From contig NW_024044459.1 of the NCBI RefSeq assembly GCF_014851395.1, forward strand, positions 5,867,100 through 5,931,099: a stretch of 64,000 nucleotides of DNA. Reading direction: 5' to 3'. A program made the position numbers and the translations under genes. This document shows positions 49,805 through 63,000 of the stretch, piece after piece. How positions within the stretch are numbered: position 1 is the first letter of the stretch; each line of letters starts with the position of its first letter. The DNA comes from Micropterus salmoides (lineage: Eukaryota; Chordata; Actinopteri; Centrarchiformes; Centrarchidae). The notes under the pieces were generated by a model that saw nothing but the letters and a program-made list of their open reading frames with translations, was not told the DNA's origin and did no database searches.

Positions 49805-51168
49805 AATATCTTCCCAAAGAAGAGGTACAGAGTCAAAGATGTGATGAATCAATTCTTTATGTGGCCACGGAGAGAAAGATCACCTTTCTCTCCCAAGCTG
49901 AGCACTTTTCACTTCTTAAATACAAACAAGTACAAACACTACAGCCAATAGTAACTGCAAAGACAAATGGCAAATAATATCTGGAGTATTTGCATACACT
50001 CAATGGCTCTTCCTGAGCTGACAAAAGGAAATGCAAATGTATAGAGAGAGATGAGAGAGAGATGTCCATCTACTCCTATCGTCTCATCAATTGGACAGTG
50101 TTAAAATCTCACCTCCACCTCCTTTATTGTAGACCAGGACCCTCCGATTAGTAATCAATGTGTACTTACAATCATTGTGTGAAGACTTATTTCTCAGAGT
50201 TAAATATAAGTCCTGAGAATCTGCAACCTCAAATTTATTTCTCACATTGGTGCAAAGACAAGTTTATCCATTTTGTTGAGATTTAACTGGAGGAAACTAT
50301 GAGACATCCAGGCACTAATCTCATTTTGTAAAATGGCCAGTTTTGAAAGTTCACCAGGTTTCACAAATATGTACAGCTGAACATCATCAGAATAGATAAA
50401 AGACAGTCAGACTGATGGATAAAGGGAGCAGGAAAATATAAAGGGAGAATCAAACTGCTCCTACAACAGCCCCTTGAGCAGGTGCACAGGATGGGGGGAA
50501 TATGAGGAGGGCCCACAAAGATATTAGAATGAGTAGACATGGAGGGGCCCATAGAGAACGCCTATGTATAAGGCCCAGAATCATGTACTACACCCCTGCC
50601 CTTGAAGAACACCACAGGTCCAAGGAGCACAATCAGCACTTTGTCAGCGATGGCCACAAAGAAGTTAAAGGGGAGAAAAATCCTTCAAGTGCTTTACCAG
50701 ATATCCCCACCCACTTTCTAACATGATCCAATACAACTGTAGGGTCTATTGTATCAAAGGAAGTGTTTCAACCCAGAAGGCTTTCACCATGACTGCAACA
50801 AGATGTCATTTGTGACTCCAAGGAGAGCTGTCTGTGCTGTGCCTCTGATGGAAACCAGACTGGAATTAGTCTAATAAGTTGTCCATGAAGAAGTAACAAC
50901 TGTACAGATTGGTTTTGCAAAATTTGAAAAGGTTAAGTCATAAGCTTCACAGAAAACAAATGTATTCACTTGTATGCTTAGTTGATCATTATTGTTAAAA
51001 TGTACTTCCTAAATTAATTTTCTCATTCTCAGCCTAGAGCTCCCACTAAGAGAACAGAAGACAGATACAAGTAAATCTTAATGGTAGTCTGCCAACAATG
51101 TTAATCTGCAGCACTACTTTCCACACTCACAGTGGCATTCTGCCATATCTGAGTTTGACAGCTGATAC

Positions 51169-52306
51169 TGTCACATTGTGTGCCTGTCTGATCTTTAGTT
51201 CTCAGCCAGTTTTGTTTTAGTCAGTTCTGTATGTTATTTAGTCTTTGTTATAAACTCAGCAAAACAATAAAGGTCCTCTCAATTTCAGCTGCTTTTATTT
51301 TCAGCAAACTCAACATGTGCAAATATTTGTATGAACAGAAGATTCAACTACTAAGACATAAACTGAATTAAGTGTCACAGACATTTGACTAACAGAAATT
51401 GCAAAATGTGTCCCTGAACAAAAGAAGGTCCAAATCAAAAGTAACAGTCAGTGTCTGCTGTGGCCTCCAGCTGCATGAGGTAGTGCATCTCCTCCTCATC
51501 AACTCACCAGACTGGCCAGTTCTTGCTGTGAGATGTTATCCCACTCTTCCACCAAGGCACATGCCAGAACCCGGACATTTCTCGGGGGAATTGCCCCAGC
51601 TCTCAAGGGTACCGCACGAGGTAGGAGGACGTCTTCCCTGTAAATCACAGCATCAGTCCGACACGTCAGTCAAGAGCACTTTTTGCCAGTCCTGTCTGGT
51701 CCTGCGAAGGTGGGTTTGTGCCCACAGGTTGCCAGTGATGTCTGTCATGGACCTGCCTTATAACAGGCCTGCGAGCCCTCAGTCCAGCCTCTCTCAGCCT
51801 ATTACGGACAGTCTGAGCACTGATGGAGGGATTGTGAATTATCTTACTGAAAACAGTGTCCTGAAAAAGGGACGTTTCTTTTTCTGCTGAGCTTATATAT
51901 TATTCTGATCTGTTCAGTCTTATTTTGATATGGTCTGTGTTTGGTAACCTGTGTTCTGTCTTCTCCCCTTGTGATCACTCTGCCTGCCTGTGTATCAGTG
52001 TCTGTGTCTGATTGCTTCCACCTGGTCTTGGTCCCGCCCTGCTTGTTACCTGGTGTTAAATGTTTGCTTGTTTCATTCAGTTCAGCTTTTCATGCACTGT
52101 CTCCTCTCCTGTCGTGTGATGTCCTCAGCCTGCTTGTTTCATGTGGATTTTGCATTTTGGATTTTCTGTTGGATCTCTCTGTTCGTTTGGATTAGTTATG
52201 ATTTTGGATGCTCTGGCCACTCGGCTTGTAAGTGTGCTCACTTTTTGTTACTAAATCTTTGAACTGTACCAGCTGCATCCTCAAACCTCCCCACACATCT
52301 CCACAC
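51169..52306 (+). mobile_element. Probable Gypsy-like LTR interrupted by a Tc1 element
   Basis: The sequence starts TGTCACATTGTGTGCC, nearly the same terminus as the solo LTR at 38.0-38.5 kb (TGTCACATTCTGCC). It runs C/T-rich through 'cctgtgttctgtcttctccc' and 'ctgcctgcctgtgtatcag' to the area around 52300, with an unrelated Tc1 copy in between (51249-51897). Without the insertion the LTR would be about 490 bp. I cannot fix the right end: no GATAC duplication matching the left flank is visible. Confidence 0.5.
51249..51897 (-). mobile_element. Internally deleted Tc1-like transposon
   Basis: The ends are imperfect inverted repeats: TATAAACTCAGCAAAACAA on the left and, read inward from the right, TATAAGCTCAGCAGAAAAAG. 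TA bounds them. The minus strand encodes transposase fragments in order, including 'AQTHLRRTRQDWQKVLLTD' near 51725-51665, the block just before the second catalytic aspartate region of Tc1 transposases. The element is 649 bp against about 1.6 kb for full copies, and the DDE core is lost. The 163-codon plus-strand open frame over it is antisense and not a gene. Confidence 0.8.
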
Positions 52307-52624
52307 AATGGCTATATTTTTAGGACTTGGAGTATCTTTACACACTATATTGAACCAGCTCCATAATGAAACAAAGTCTAACACATTAAAGAATATTATT
52401 GAATAAAAAGAAGTTGAAGATTAGGGAGGGAGATAGAGAGAGAATAGCTGGGCTATAGCTCTAAATATAATAAAATCTGGGTGGAGTTGGAAAGAGAGCT
52501 TACCAGATCTCAGATGCCCTCTCCTCATCTCTGCTTGAGGCTAGCAGCTGACACTAGCCACCCCCCAAAAAAACTGTTGGTGGTCTAGTTGCATTATGGG
52601 AAATGTAGGTGCCAGTTTTTGACA

Positions 52625-52700
52625 AGGAACCAGAAGCCTAAGTACCTAAGTATAGCCTCACAGAGCCACTAGCACGTCAACTCTTAGCCTTTTTACAAAT
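52625..52700. repeat. Short copy of the dispersed 'agcctcacagagcc' repeat
   Basis: Only the end segment remains: 'ctaagtatagcctcacagag', 'cactagcacgtcaactctta'. Confidence 0.55.
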
Positions 52701-53990
52701 ACTATGGAAGATACATGCTCAGACTGAACCTCTGACTGCTGAAGCCTCATATTAACTTCAGTTAAACATTGGAATATATCATTGCGCAGAACAAGGAGTG
52801 TGGGTTTTGTCCACCATCACTTTCACTGTAAGAGGGGCTCTCTTTGCTGCCAGTCTGTACAAGAGAACAGATTACAGCATCCAGTAGCTCCTTCAATTTA
52901 CATCTGTGCATATCATGTTGTTGTAAGATAGATCCATCCTTTTTAGAACCAGTATCAAGAATGTTTTTCATAGCTTCTGAATTCATTTTAGAGAGATGTT
53001 TTCACCAAGAGTGCAAAGCCAGAAAACCAGAGATCCAGAATATTGTTTGAGTGCAGTGTGGTCACCACACACAGAGAGGCAATTGTTCAGATAGGTCATG
53101 TCCTGCTATGAATGGAGCATCGTGAAATGAATGAGCATCATAAAATGGCATAAACAAAAGTTTATGATGAGGATTTATATGAATGAAGCGGGGTTCTATC
53201 TAACGGAACTACTCTAACTGCCAGGTTTACCACATGTATGATACGATAGACTCACCAGGCGGAGAAGCAGTTTTTAAATACCTCCAAGAAGTGTTCAGAG
53301 TAAGAAATCTGCACAAACTGACTGTGCTCCAGCTCCTGAGCCACACGCTCTGTCCTGAATTGTCCCGGTCTGACACTGAGGGAGCATGCACATTGGCCTA
53401 TTGTCTTCTGACACTTTGTCTCTGCTGTGACTCCAAGCATGTGTTCAGTGGGTGAGGGACAGAGAGGCAGGGGGAAGGACCGCGCAAACTGCTGAAGATC
53501 AATTTTAGTGTCTTTATTTGGCAAACGTGAATCTTGATGGTGGTGACGGCAGCATCACAAGTGATGTGCATGGAAATTACTATATGGCTTAAGTACTGTG
53601 AGTCAGTCGGTCAACCACAACAAAGGATGAGTCAAACTGCGGATTTATTGCAAAGCAGTTTTTCTTCGATCAAAAAGGTAGGAAATGTGTGTAAATAACA
53701 CACTTGTCTAAATTACTACTGATAAATCCATGGGACTGTAAGATATGAATGCAAGTCATGAAACTTAATGTGTGAGACTACAAGTACAGCTTTGACCACA
53801 ACACAGTGTTCTTCCTGGATTCTTTCAAAGAAGCAGGGGGGTGTTCAAGCCGGTTGTGAGCGTGTTGTAAATATGTTTGTCAATGAGGAAGTAGCTGTGA
53901 CAGGCCCAGGAGGGTGAAGGTGTGGCCTCGCAACAACGGCAACACAGCATGCAGGTAGACAGCATAAAGCCTGATCAGAGCACCGATCTG
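52701..53990. other. Non-genic stretch; ADAM promoter area at its right end
   Basis: No gene recognised. The 5' leader and promoter of the ADAM gene must lie in the last few hundred bases or further left, but no clear TATA box or transcription start can be picked by eye. Confidence 0.45.
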
Positions 53991-54021
53991 CTCTGTTACA
54001 GGGACTGTCGGCACTTGGACA

Positions 54022-54079
54022 ATGACGCCAACGATCCTATTGTGGGTCCTCATCCTAAATGCCTCGCTCAAGCCCTCAG
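54022..54079 (+). CDS. adam28: adam28 coding exon 1: signal peptide
   Basis: ATG with A at -3, then MTPTILLWVLILNASLKPS, a hydrophobic secretory signal. The donor is CAG|GTAAGT, a full consensus. It ends after one base of a codon and is followed by a 1.7-kb intron. Confidence 0.85.
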
Positions 54080-57000
54080 GTAAGTCACTGGATACTGTTG
54101 CCTCCGCTCAGCACAGTGGCTAATTAATAACTAAAGCCTAGGTTTATCCTATTTATTCAAAGCACTTTAACTTGTGGGTTCCTGCTCCGGAGCACAAAGT
54201 AAAAAATTGCTCTTCAACAACTATGATATGATGTAATTATTAAATTAAATGAATGTGAAAGTTTTAAAGGCACTATATGCATGTAACGTCCATCAATTTA
54301 AGGATAATGACTTCTATCTACTTTTAGCTCAGTTTACATTTTTTACATCAGTGTTAATGGAACATTTAGTGACAGAATGTACACTGGACCTAATGCATTT
54401 GCAACATGATTAGAAATGCTTAAGCAGAGTGATTGTGTGCCTTTAGCCTGCCTGGTGTAACATCCTGTCAAACATTGCACACACGTTACCACCTAATAAT
54501 GCTTCATAAGCCAAAGAATATGTGATGGTTATTACTTTAAACACATTGTTGATGTTGTGACACCCTATCAGAGCAAGACTTTGGACTAAAACAAAGCCAC
54601 CACCCTCTCAGGTGCCACTGCGTACCTGTCTGGAGCATAACCATGACTCAGAGTGACTTAGTCATTTCCTTTCAAGCAGCGTTCATGGACTGGGAAATAC
54701 CATCTTTGGTTAAAAAGTTTCTTTATGTGCGTGAGATGACATCCGGGGAGGATGGAAGACAACAGACAAATTCAGAAAGAACATTTCCCAATTTTAAAAT
54801 TGGGAACTGGTGAAATCAATAGAGAACACAAAAAATGAAGTAAGAAGTTTTATTTCTGTACAGTCTCTTTTTAAATGGCAAGTAAAGGACAGTTGACTCC
54901 AAACAAACATTACAGTGTGATGAATGCAGTTGCAACTAAGACATCTAAATCACTAGTTTCATCTGACAATTACAGTGAAATAACACCCTTGTTTTACAAA
55001 CACAATTTAAACTATTATAAAGACAACCTGGTCACAAGAGCGTAGGTTGTGTTCCAGAAGTGGGGAACACAAAGTTTAAAAAAGACAAAACATAATGTAG
55101 ACGTAACCTTACAGCACACAGCAAATTATGATTAATTTCATTGCATTTTTGTTGTCAAATCTTGACTGCCTTATCTTTGATTTATGTTCTATTCAAAGAT
55201 CTGCTGGCTTTACCCACCATTTCCTACATTGCTCTCTGCATAGGTTTGCAAAGACATTTGAGTTTCTCTCCACAAATGCATAATTCCAGCTGAACTCAGC
55301 TGAAAAAATGAGCTTTTGAAGCCAAAGACAAATGTCTACCTCTAACTAAATAGCCAATGCACTGTTCTGTTTTACCCAGTTTAATCATTGTCTCCAGTCC
55401 AATCACTGTCAGGAAAAATGCCACCATTTGCTGTTATTGAAATGCCTGACGTTATCTGACAAGATAGCATAACATGACCTCAAGCATCATTAGGTGTAGC
55501 ATGATATTATCAGCACTGCAAAACCTTATAGGGTGCTGGTTTAAATAGACGCGAGAGCTCTGTTTGGTTCTTCCTTTTTCCGTTACCAAGTACATCTTCT
55601 AACACATACCAGTATTGGATGTCAATGCCAAACAATGTATTTTTATATTAAATTTGGATCTGGATGCAGGAATTTCACTACCAAACTAGTTATGATGACA
55701 ACTATTTACTCTAAATCCTTGTTATATACCCTATAACAACATCAATGAGCATATTCTTTCTCATAACAAAGTAATATGTATGTTGTACCTCCACAGAAAG
55801 CCACGGTCATGAGTTCAGAGAGGCGAAGGACTATGAGGTGGTTAGACCTGTCAGACTTCACACAGTTAGAAAAAGACATACAGAGGTACGTTTTTCTGTT
55901 TTTCAAGAGTTGGTGTCAGATTCAGAGCTACATTTGGGCTGTACTCACATACACAATCAAGCTATGGGTTTGATGTTATTCATGAGAAACGTAAAATAAG
56001 AAACAATATACTGTACTGAAAGCACAATTTCACATCTGTCTTTTCCACAGCATCTCAGGCCAGAAACTATTAAGTATGCAATGACAGTGGGAGGAAGAGA
56101 CATTGAAATGCGACTTGAAAAAAATAAGTAAGTTCTTATTTCTAAAGGCTTCTGTGAAGTATTAGTCACAAAAAAACACATGCTTAATGGTAATAACTTT
56201 TAACCAACTTTCAAGGTGTTCATCCAATTTAATTTTATTCATATAACGCCAATTCATCCTTTCAGCTTTTGAAGAAAAAAAAAAACTTGGATATTCTCTG
56301 AGATTAAAGTGGTAATTTTTTGAGATATGACCTCTGAATGGTGTAATAGCGAGTCGTTACCGCAGACGTGAATAACAATCTTACTGTATTTAGGCTCTTC
56401 CTTAGCCAGCAGTTTTAAATATGATTCAACATTGCCCGCTCTTGCCTCAGTAATACATTTGACTATGGTCGCTGGTGTCGCTAACTTCACCTTTCTCCAA
56501 ATGGAGCTGCCAGTTGGTTTCTCGGCGGGTGTGTCACTGAGTGGGGAGATTCTGCTGGGGGACAGCTAATCGGAGCTACATCTGGTCAGTCCACCAGCTA
56601 ATTGCGGGCTGGCTAACGATGTTTTCATAGGTGCAGAGCTGCATATTTAATTCCCTAAGCCACAAGAAAAAGCAACAAATAAATTACACTTGTACCATTG
56701 TCACTAAAGGAGGCAAAGGAATAACTAAAAGGTGGAACACCAAGCAAGAGAGACAGGAGAGGGAGAGAAAGAAGCCATTTCTAAGCTAAAGAACGGTAAC
56801 TAGCTAAACAGAATAGAATGTGATTTGGGATTTAGTGCGAATCGCAAAAAAGGACAAGTTTAAATGTATTGTGGATAATTAGTCACTGTAATGAAAAATC
56901 TAAGAAAACTGATTGGGTTTAGTTTGAGCAGCAAAAATATGCTAGCGCATCAGTGTAAACTGGAAATGAGACAGTAAGCTTACCACAGCACGTCTGCACC

Positions 57001-60000
57001 CCATGATTAACACATCATCCAAGGCCATGATAAGTCACTGCCATTTCCTTTTTTCATGTCAGTGGTTTGTGTCCTAGCCGTTAGACACACCGAAAGCTAT
57101 GTGTTTTTATTTGATTATTACAGCTTCTGCTTTCCCATAGTACTCATATGCAAATAAAAGTTGAATTCAGTGCCAATTCACAACACAAATTCTCATTGTG
57201 TTGTTCACATAGAGCAGGTCTAGACAATACTGTTTGTGATATTATTTACAGAGAGCCAACAATTTCCACATGGCGGCAGAGGCAAAAACCTCAAGCAGAA
57301 CCATTCCGCTTAATGCAATTCCTCTCTCGCTGTAATGAAGAATCTAACACAGTTGACTGGTTTTGACTTAGAGCAGCAATACACGCTGCCAACACACAAG
57401 CACCAGAAACGGAAATGGGTCAATAAGCTTACCGCAGCCCACCAGCACCTGCTCTATATTTAAGTAATTTGGTATGTTTTCCCAGACCCCAAAAATAAGT
57501 CAGATAAATAATGACCATAGGAAATGCATTAGAATACAAGCATGATGTCACATAGTATGACATGATGGCCATTTATTTTTATGTTTTCATCATCAGTGAA
57601 TTACTCACCAAAGACTACACTGAGACTTACTACCAAGAAGATGGAACTCGCCTCACCACAACACCGAATGACATCGTAAGTGTTCTTGTTGGCAGGTTTC
57701 AGTTCCCCATGTGATTCAACTCAAATTACTTGTGGCTGTCTTTTTGAAAGCAAATAATGTTTTATGGTTTTAAAATGCTAAGGCAAAACGCCATTTCACT
57801 GTTCAATAACTGTATGAGAGTAAGAAAAACTGATTCAGAGGATAGTTTGGATTTTCTTATGCTATAACCCAGTCATCATTCTCATGTCTTTATCAGGATC
57901 ACTGCTACTATCATGGGAGGATTGTGAATGACAGCGAATCATCTGTTAGCATCAGCACTTGTGATGGACTCAGGTGAGCCCTCAGACCATGCTCACTTAA
58001 ACCTTACTTTCATTAAATTGTCCTTAAATCACCCTAAAACATGTCACTCCCATATAGTACCTCATGATAATACATATTCACATTACAAACAGAATAATGG
58101 AGATAAATGTATTAGCTGGATTAGTTGGGTGGTGATGGTGTGAGAGACCCGGGTTCAATTCCCCACTGTGACCCATCCACCAATGTGTCCGTGTCCCTGA
58201 GAAAGACACTTAACCCCTAGTTGCTCCAGAGGTGTGCGTTATTATCACATTTTAAGCTGATTTGGTGAACTTTCTTAGCAAAAAGTAGCTTACATACACA
58301 TTTAAAAGAAAGACTAAGCGGCATGATCTTGGTTTAGGGGTTACTTCAGAACGTCTGCCCAGAAGTACCTGATCGAGCCCCTGTCTGGTGGCGATGAGGG
58401 GGATCATGCAGTGATGACTTTTAACGAGACAAACTTCACACCTGCAGTTTGTGGTGTCACCAACACCAGCTGGAGTTCAGACTTTGAACCACCAACAAGC
58501 CGCAGCCGCTCCAGATCAGGGGTAACGCCATTGCTGTCTTAATACCCTTCCCCTTTTTAGTCTATCAGGCTATCTGAGGTTAAATGTGGCATCTAATAAA
58601 CAAAAAAAAAGAAATTAAAACACTCCATTCAGTCTAGTAATTATATGGTCTATAAAGACAAATCTGGCATTTTTAAAGCTTACAGAAGAAATGATCTGCT
58701 TTATTCTTTTGTCCTCCAGGGTTCATCTATTGTCCAGCAACAGAAATACATTGAGCTCGCCCTCGTTGCTGATAACCGTGCCGTAAGACATATACATTTC
58801 TGTGAAAAACTGTGGTTTTTAAGTATCAAATAGTCATGTTGGTAGTTTATAATGAATCAGCTGTTGAGAAATGGGATGTGATCTTGCTCTAACGCTAAAC
58901 ATGACGGAATTCTGTTACAGTACTTGAAGTGGAACAAAGATCAGACAAAACTGAGAAACAGGATATTTGAAATTGTCAACTATGTCAACATGGTGAGTCC
59001 AAACTTTTGCTGGTCAGCAATTTAGTGTTGTGATGATATCCAGTCTCTAGATTGTGTTTATTCTGTTACATTTCAGCCATTTAGCAGCAATTGCCCTAAA
59101 ACTTTCCAGATAATTTGGTCTGTTTTTCTGTACACAGAACAATGTAGATGTTCTCTTTCCCATGGTTTGTTTCTGCTGATCTCCTGTTGTTATTGCTTAC
59201 AGGCATATAAGCCCCTGAGGACCTTCATTGCTCTGGTGGGGTTGGAGGTTTGGTCCAATGGTGACTTGATCACTGTGACCCCCCCAGCCGGGGCAAATCT
59301 GGACGCTTTCATGAAGTGGAGAAACTCTGATCTGATAAAAAGGAAACCGCATGACAACGCACATCTTGTCAGGTCTGAAATATAGGACCAAATGGTATTG
59401 AATAATGGAAGGTCATTTTAAGTATTGTATTCAAATGTGTTTAGAATTTTTCGCTTAAATACTGAGTGGAAGTTTCCACATCGTGCTTGAGTAACGTGCG
59501 TGTGTATTGTATTTCACCCGGGAGACTGTTTGTAGGAAACCAAAAGTACGAGACTTACACAACATAACGTACTGCTTTTAACCCAAACCAGGATCTTTTC
59601 CTAAACTCAGCCAGGTAGTTTTGTTGCCTGAACGCAACCACACTCTGAACCTTTCACAACGCTAACCACGTGTTTAACCTCATACCTGTCGCTGTTTTGG
59701 GATAAGGTCTTCTTTCGTTTTGGGTATCGGTGATGTCATTTTGGGAGTCATTGGCTGTCGACCTATTCTGTCATTTAGGTATGAGAATGTATTGCGTATT
59801 TCAGGGAAGCACAGAGAGCATGAGACAGTCACACAAGGGAAGAAAACAGTCTCTTTTATTTAAAATTTGCCTTTGAATGCCAGTTCCAGATAACATTCTT
59901 AGCGCTTGAACACAGGCACTCCAATCATGAGAAATAGGTGTGTGAGCTGTTTCATAGGCTGAACAAACATGTATTTGCATGTTACTTTTGGCTTTCCAGA

Positions 60001-63000
60001 GCTTAACTCTGTTGAGGCCACAGGATCAACAAGTTTTAAAACGTGGATACTCGGTTAAATTGTCACACTAAACAACACAAGTTTAGTTTAGTCATTTCAT
60101 AACCAAAGCATGACTTTTACTTGACTTACTTTCAAGACAAAAAACTAATCAAATGAAACAGACCTTCTGAAATCAGCCATGTGTTTGGATTGGCGAGAAG
60201 CATAGATATGGATTTGTCATAATTAATGTATAAGTGTATCTCATTTTATCATTCCTTGTCTTTCAGTGGTATTGACTTTGAAGGACCAACTGTGGGACTG
60301 GCGTTCATTGGAACTCTTTGCTCAGATCACTCTGTTGGAGTAATACAGGTAAGTTACTTGTTCCTGTGTAGGGGGATAGATTTAACTCAAAATTATTTAT
60401 GCGAACAGATCAACAATCCATCTGTAAATGTGTAATCTATATAAATGAAGCCGGGACAAGTTACACACACAACTTCAAATACGATTTGCAGGGTTTCTTT
60501 TTATTGTTTTCCTACCTTCAGGGCTGCTACTTTTATGTAAACTGAAGCAAAGATGCAGTCGCTCCACTTGAGTAACTGGGGAGTGTACAAAAACAAAAAA
60601 AACAAAGTGGCCGTAAAATGGTCTTCTTTGAGTCAAAAATAGAAACTCAATACTACTTCTGCATACACGTGGCAATGATGCAGCAACTATTACATCTATA
60701 ACAGGAATACAGCCCAAAGTTGGCACAGAAAGCGGCATAAACACGGTTACAAAACAAATACGGCAGTGGCACCTCTACTAAGGGGACAAAAAAAAACAAT
60801 TACAACACTGCACAGTAAACATTACACATCAGTTGTGCTAACCACGAAACAATGCGTCCATACACAGATAGATACATTAATTATACAAATAACAAAACAA
60901 CATTCATTAGTTAACTTCCGTTTCATACCTAACTCACGGATAACGAGCTCTTGTGGCCCACACGTTGGGTTTCTTCCACAAGCATCGGCTATCCTATACG
61001 CAACAATTGCATACGATGTGGAATTTAATACATACATCATACACCACTAGACAAATACATTAACATATTGTGCGTAATAACTCACAAGAACATAACATTA
61101 TTAATAAATGTTCTCACCGATAACAGCAGCAGCCAGTCCATGCAAAATAGCGCAGTTTACTTCCTGTATTTTTCGCGGCGCCCCTTGACCTCTTGGCAAG
61201 CACGCGGCTGTTTGAGTCAGCAACCCTCTATGCCCTCTGCTGTCTAAAATCAACACCTGCAGCACTCTCGCTACAGCAGAAAATTGTGCAAATAGAGGTT
61301 TTGTAACTTGAATCTCTTGTATATTTAAGGTTTGACTATATCACCTGGTTACATAAAAGACCTTTCACAAATGCAGCAAAAGATCTGCAAATACACAAAT
61401 TCCACAAAAAAAAAAAAATAAATTGTGAATGTATTAAATTAATTTACAAATAAATGAAAAGTATTTGATTATCTTCCTAAAATGTAAAACTTTTTTTTGT
61501 GGATCTCAACTCTACACTTGTGGATTTACATTTACACAGTTTTCAGCCAAACTCTCTAACAATCCGAACAAACATCCACTTGTATTTGCCATTTTCGGAT
61601 AGTATGCTTGCTGACAGCTTCAAATCTATCTCTATACTGTGAGATGGGAAGATTTGTTCCATTTGTTATTTGGTTAGTATGTTATGTAAAACATACTCTT
61701 GGCTGGGTGTTATATTAGCAATATTAGCAAATTTATATTTAGCCACGCAATATCAGGGTTCACCATTTTAGTGCAGAGTGAAATATCTCAACTATTTGAT
61801 GGATTGCTATGACATTATGCACGGATATTCATGGTCCCCAGAAGATAAATCCCTCTGACTTTGGCAATCCCCTGACTTTTCTTCTAACCATGAGGTTGAC
61901 ATTTTTGATTGGCTTTTTCAACAACTGCCAGATGGATTGTCATGATATTATGTGCAGACATTCATGGTCCCCAGTGGATACATTCTAATGATGTTGGCAC
62001 TCATCTTGTGCCACCAGCAGGTCATTGTTTTGAATTAGCCAGTTAAATCTTTTTTAAATCTACTGAATAGATTGGACCAAAATAAATGTTTTCAACCTTG
62101 GTGACCCCCTGACATTTCCATAAGGGCGTTAGTGGTTTGGACCCAGACTATTGGAGGGAATGCTGTGAAATTTGATACAAATTTGTTACAAATTTTAGAA
62201 TCTGAAAACAATCCAATATTAATAATCCATTCTTTAAAATGTCATGTTACCAAATATTATCAATAAGCCCTTTTTATCTGCCATGGAAATAGAGAACTTT
62301 CTCAGTAAATCCAAAAAACATAAACATTACAGTAATTGGAATATCAAGAAACACATAGCAGATTGAGGAAACTGACATTTTTATCATGCGTTAGCAGGCA
62401 AAACTTGGTGCATGTTTGCTTTAAACAAATGTAAAACAGAAATAAGTGACCACATTTTTGAGTTCCACTCATATAACTGGTGGCTTGACACCTCTCAGGA
62501 TCACAATGACCGGGCCATTGCAGTGGGAGCGACACTGGCTCATGAGATGGGCCATAATCTGGGCATGGATCATGATGACTCGAGCGGCTGTGTTTGTTCC
62601 GGGGATAGCTGCATTATGGCTGCAGCACTCAGGTAAGAAAGGTTGTTTAAAAAAAAAGCCTCAATCAAAAATCATTGACTAAAGTGTGTCTGTCAGCAAG
62701 GGTGATCTTATTTTGTAATCTCTCCGTGTTGGTTAAAGTTTGAAAATGAGAAAAATCTGGGCGTGTGGGGAATGGAGCTTTTTCTGGGAGGATCTGTTGA
62801 AAGGCTAAATGAAGTAGGAGCAGACAGGGTATCACTGTATTCCCTGACCGTTATTTGACCAGCTGTGGCTCAAAGAATGTGACAGTTAATAAGGAATATG
62901 TGTGTTTTTTTTTCCTCAGCTGGAATATTCCTAAGACTTTCAGCAGCTGCAGCACCAGTAACTACGAGAGATACCTGACAAGCCGCAGCCCCAGCTGCCT

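Larger units (their letters stand above)
46310..50960 (-). mobile_element. L2-like LINE split by later insertions (nested region)
   Basis: On the minus strand the order is: a first catalytic box 'SFDTIDP' near 50770-50740 preceded by 'LLGLK'-like residues; 'FIYSDD' (the Y-x-D-D loop) near 50402-50383; a C-terminal 'W-N-S-L'-like piece near 48010-47990; and a 3' tail with 'tgtgaagcagtttgaaaccc' ending near 46310. This is the order of a single L2-type LINE read 5' to 3'. The LINE is interrupted by TTAA-element copy B and by a Gypsy fragment plus an RTE tail (about 48470-49820). Many stops and frameshifts make it non-functional. That all pieces were one copy is inferred from order and spacing. 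Confidence 0.6.

Noticed and set aside
51399..51890. 163-codon plus-strand open frame
   Set aside because: It is the antisense strand of an internally deleted Tc1 transposase region.
58130..58210. tRNA gene because of the B-box-like 'ggttcaattcc'
   Set aside because: No matching A box, cloverleaf or anticodon arm is visible; a SINE-like repeat fits better.
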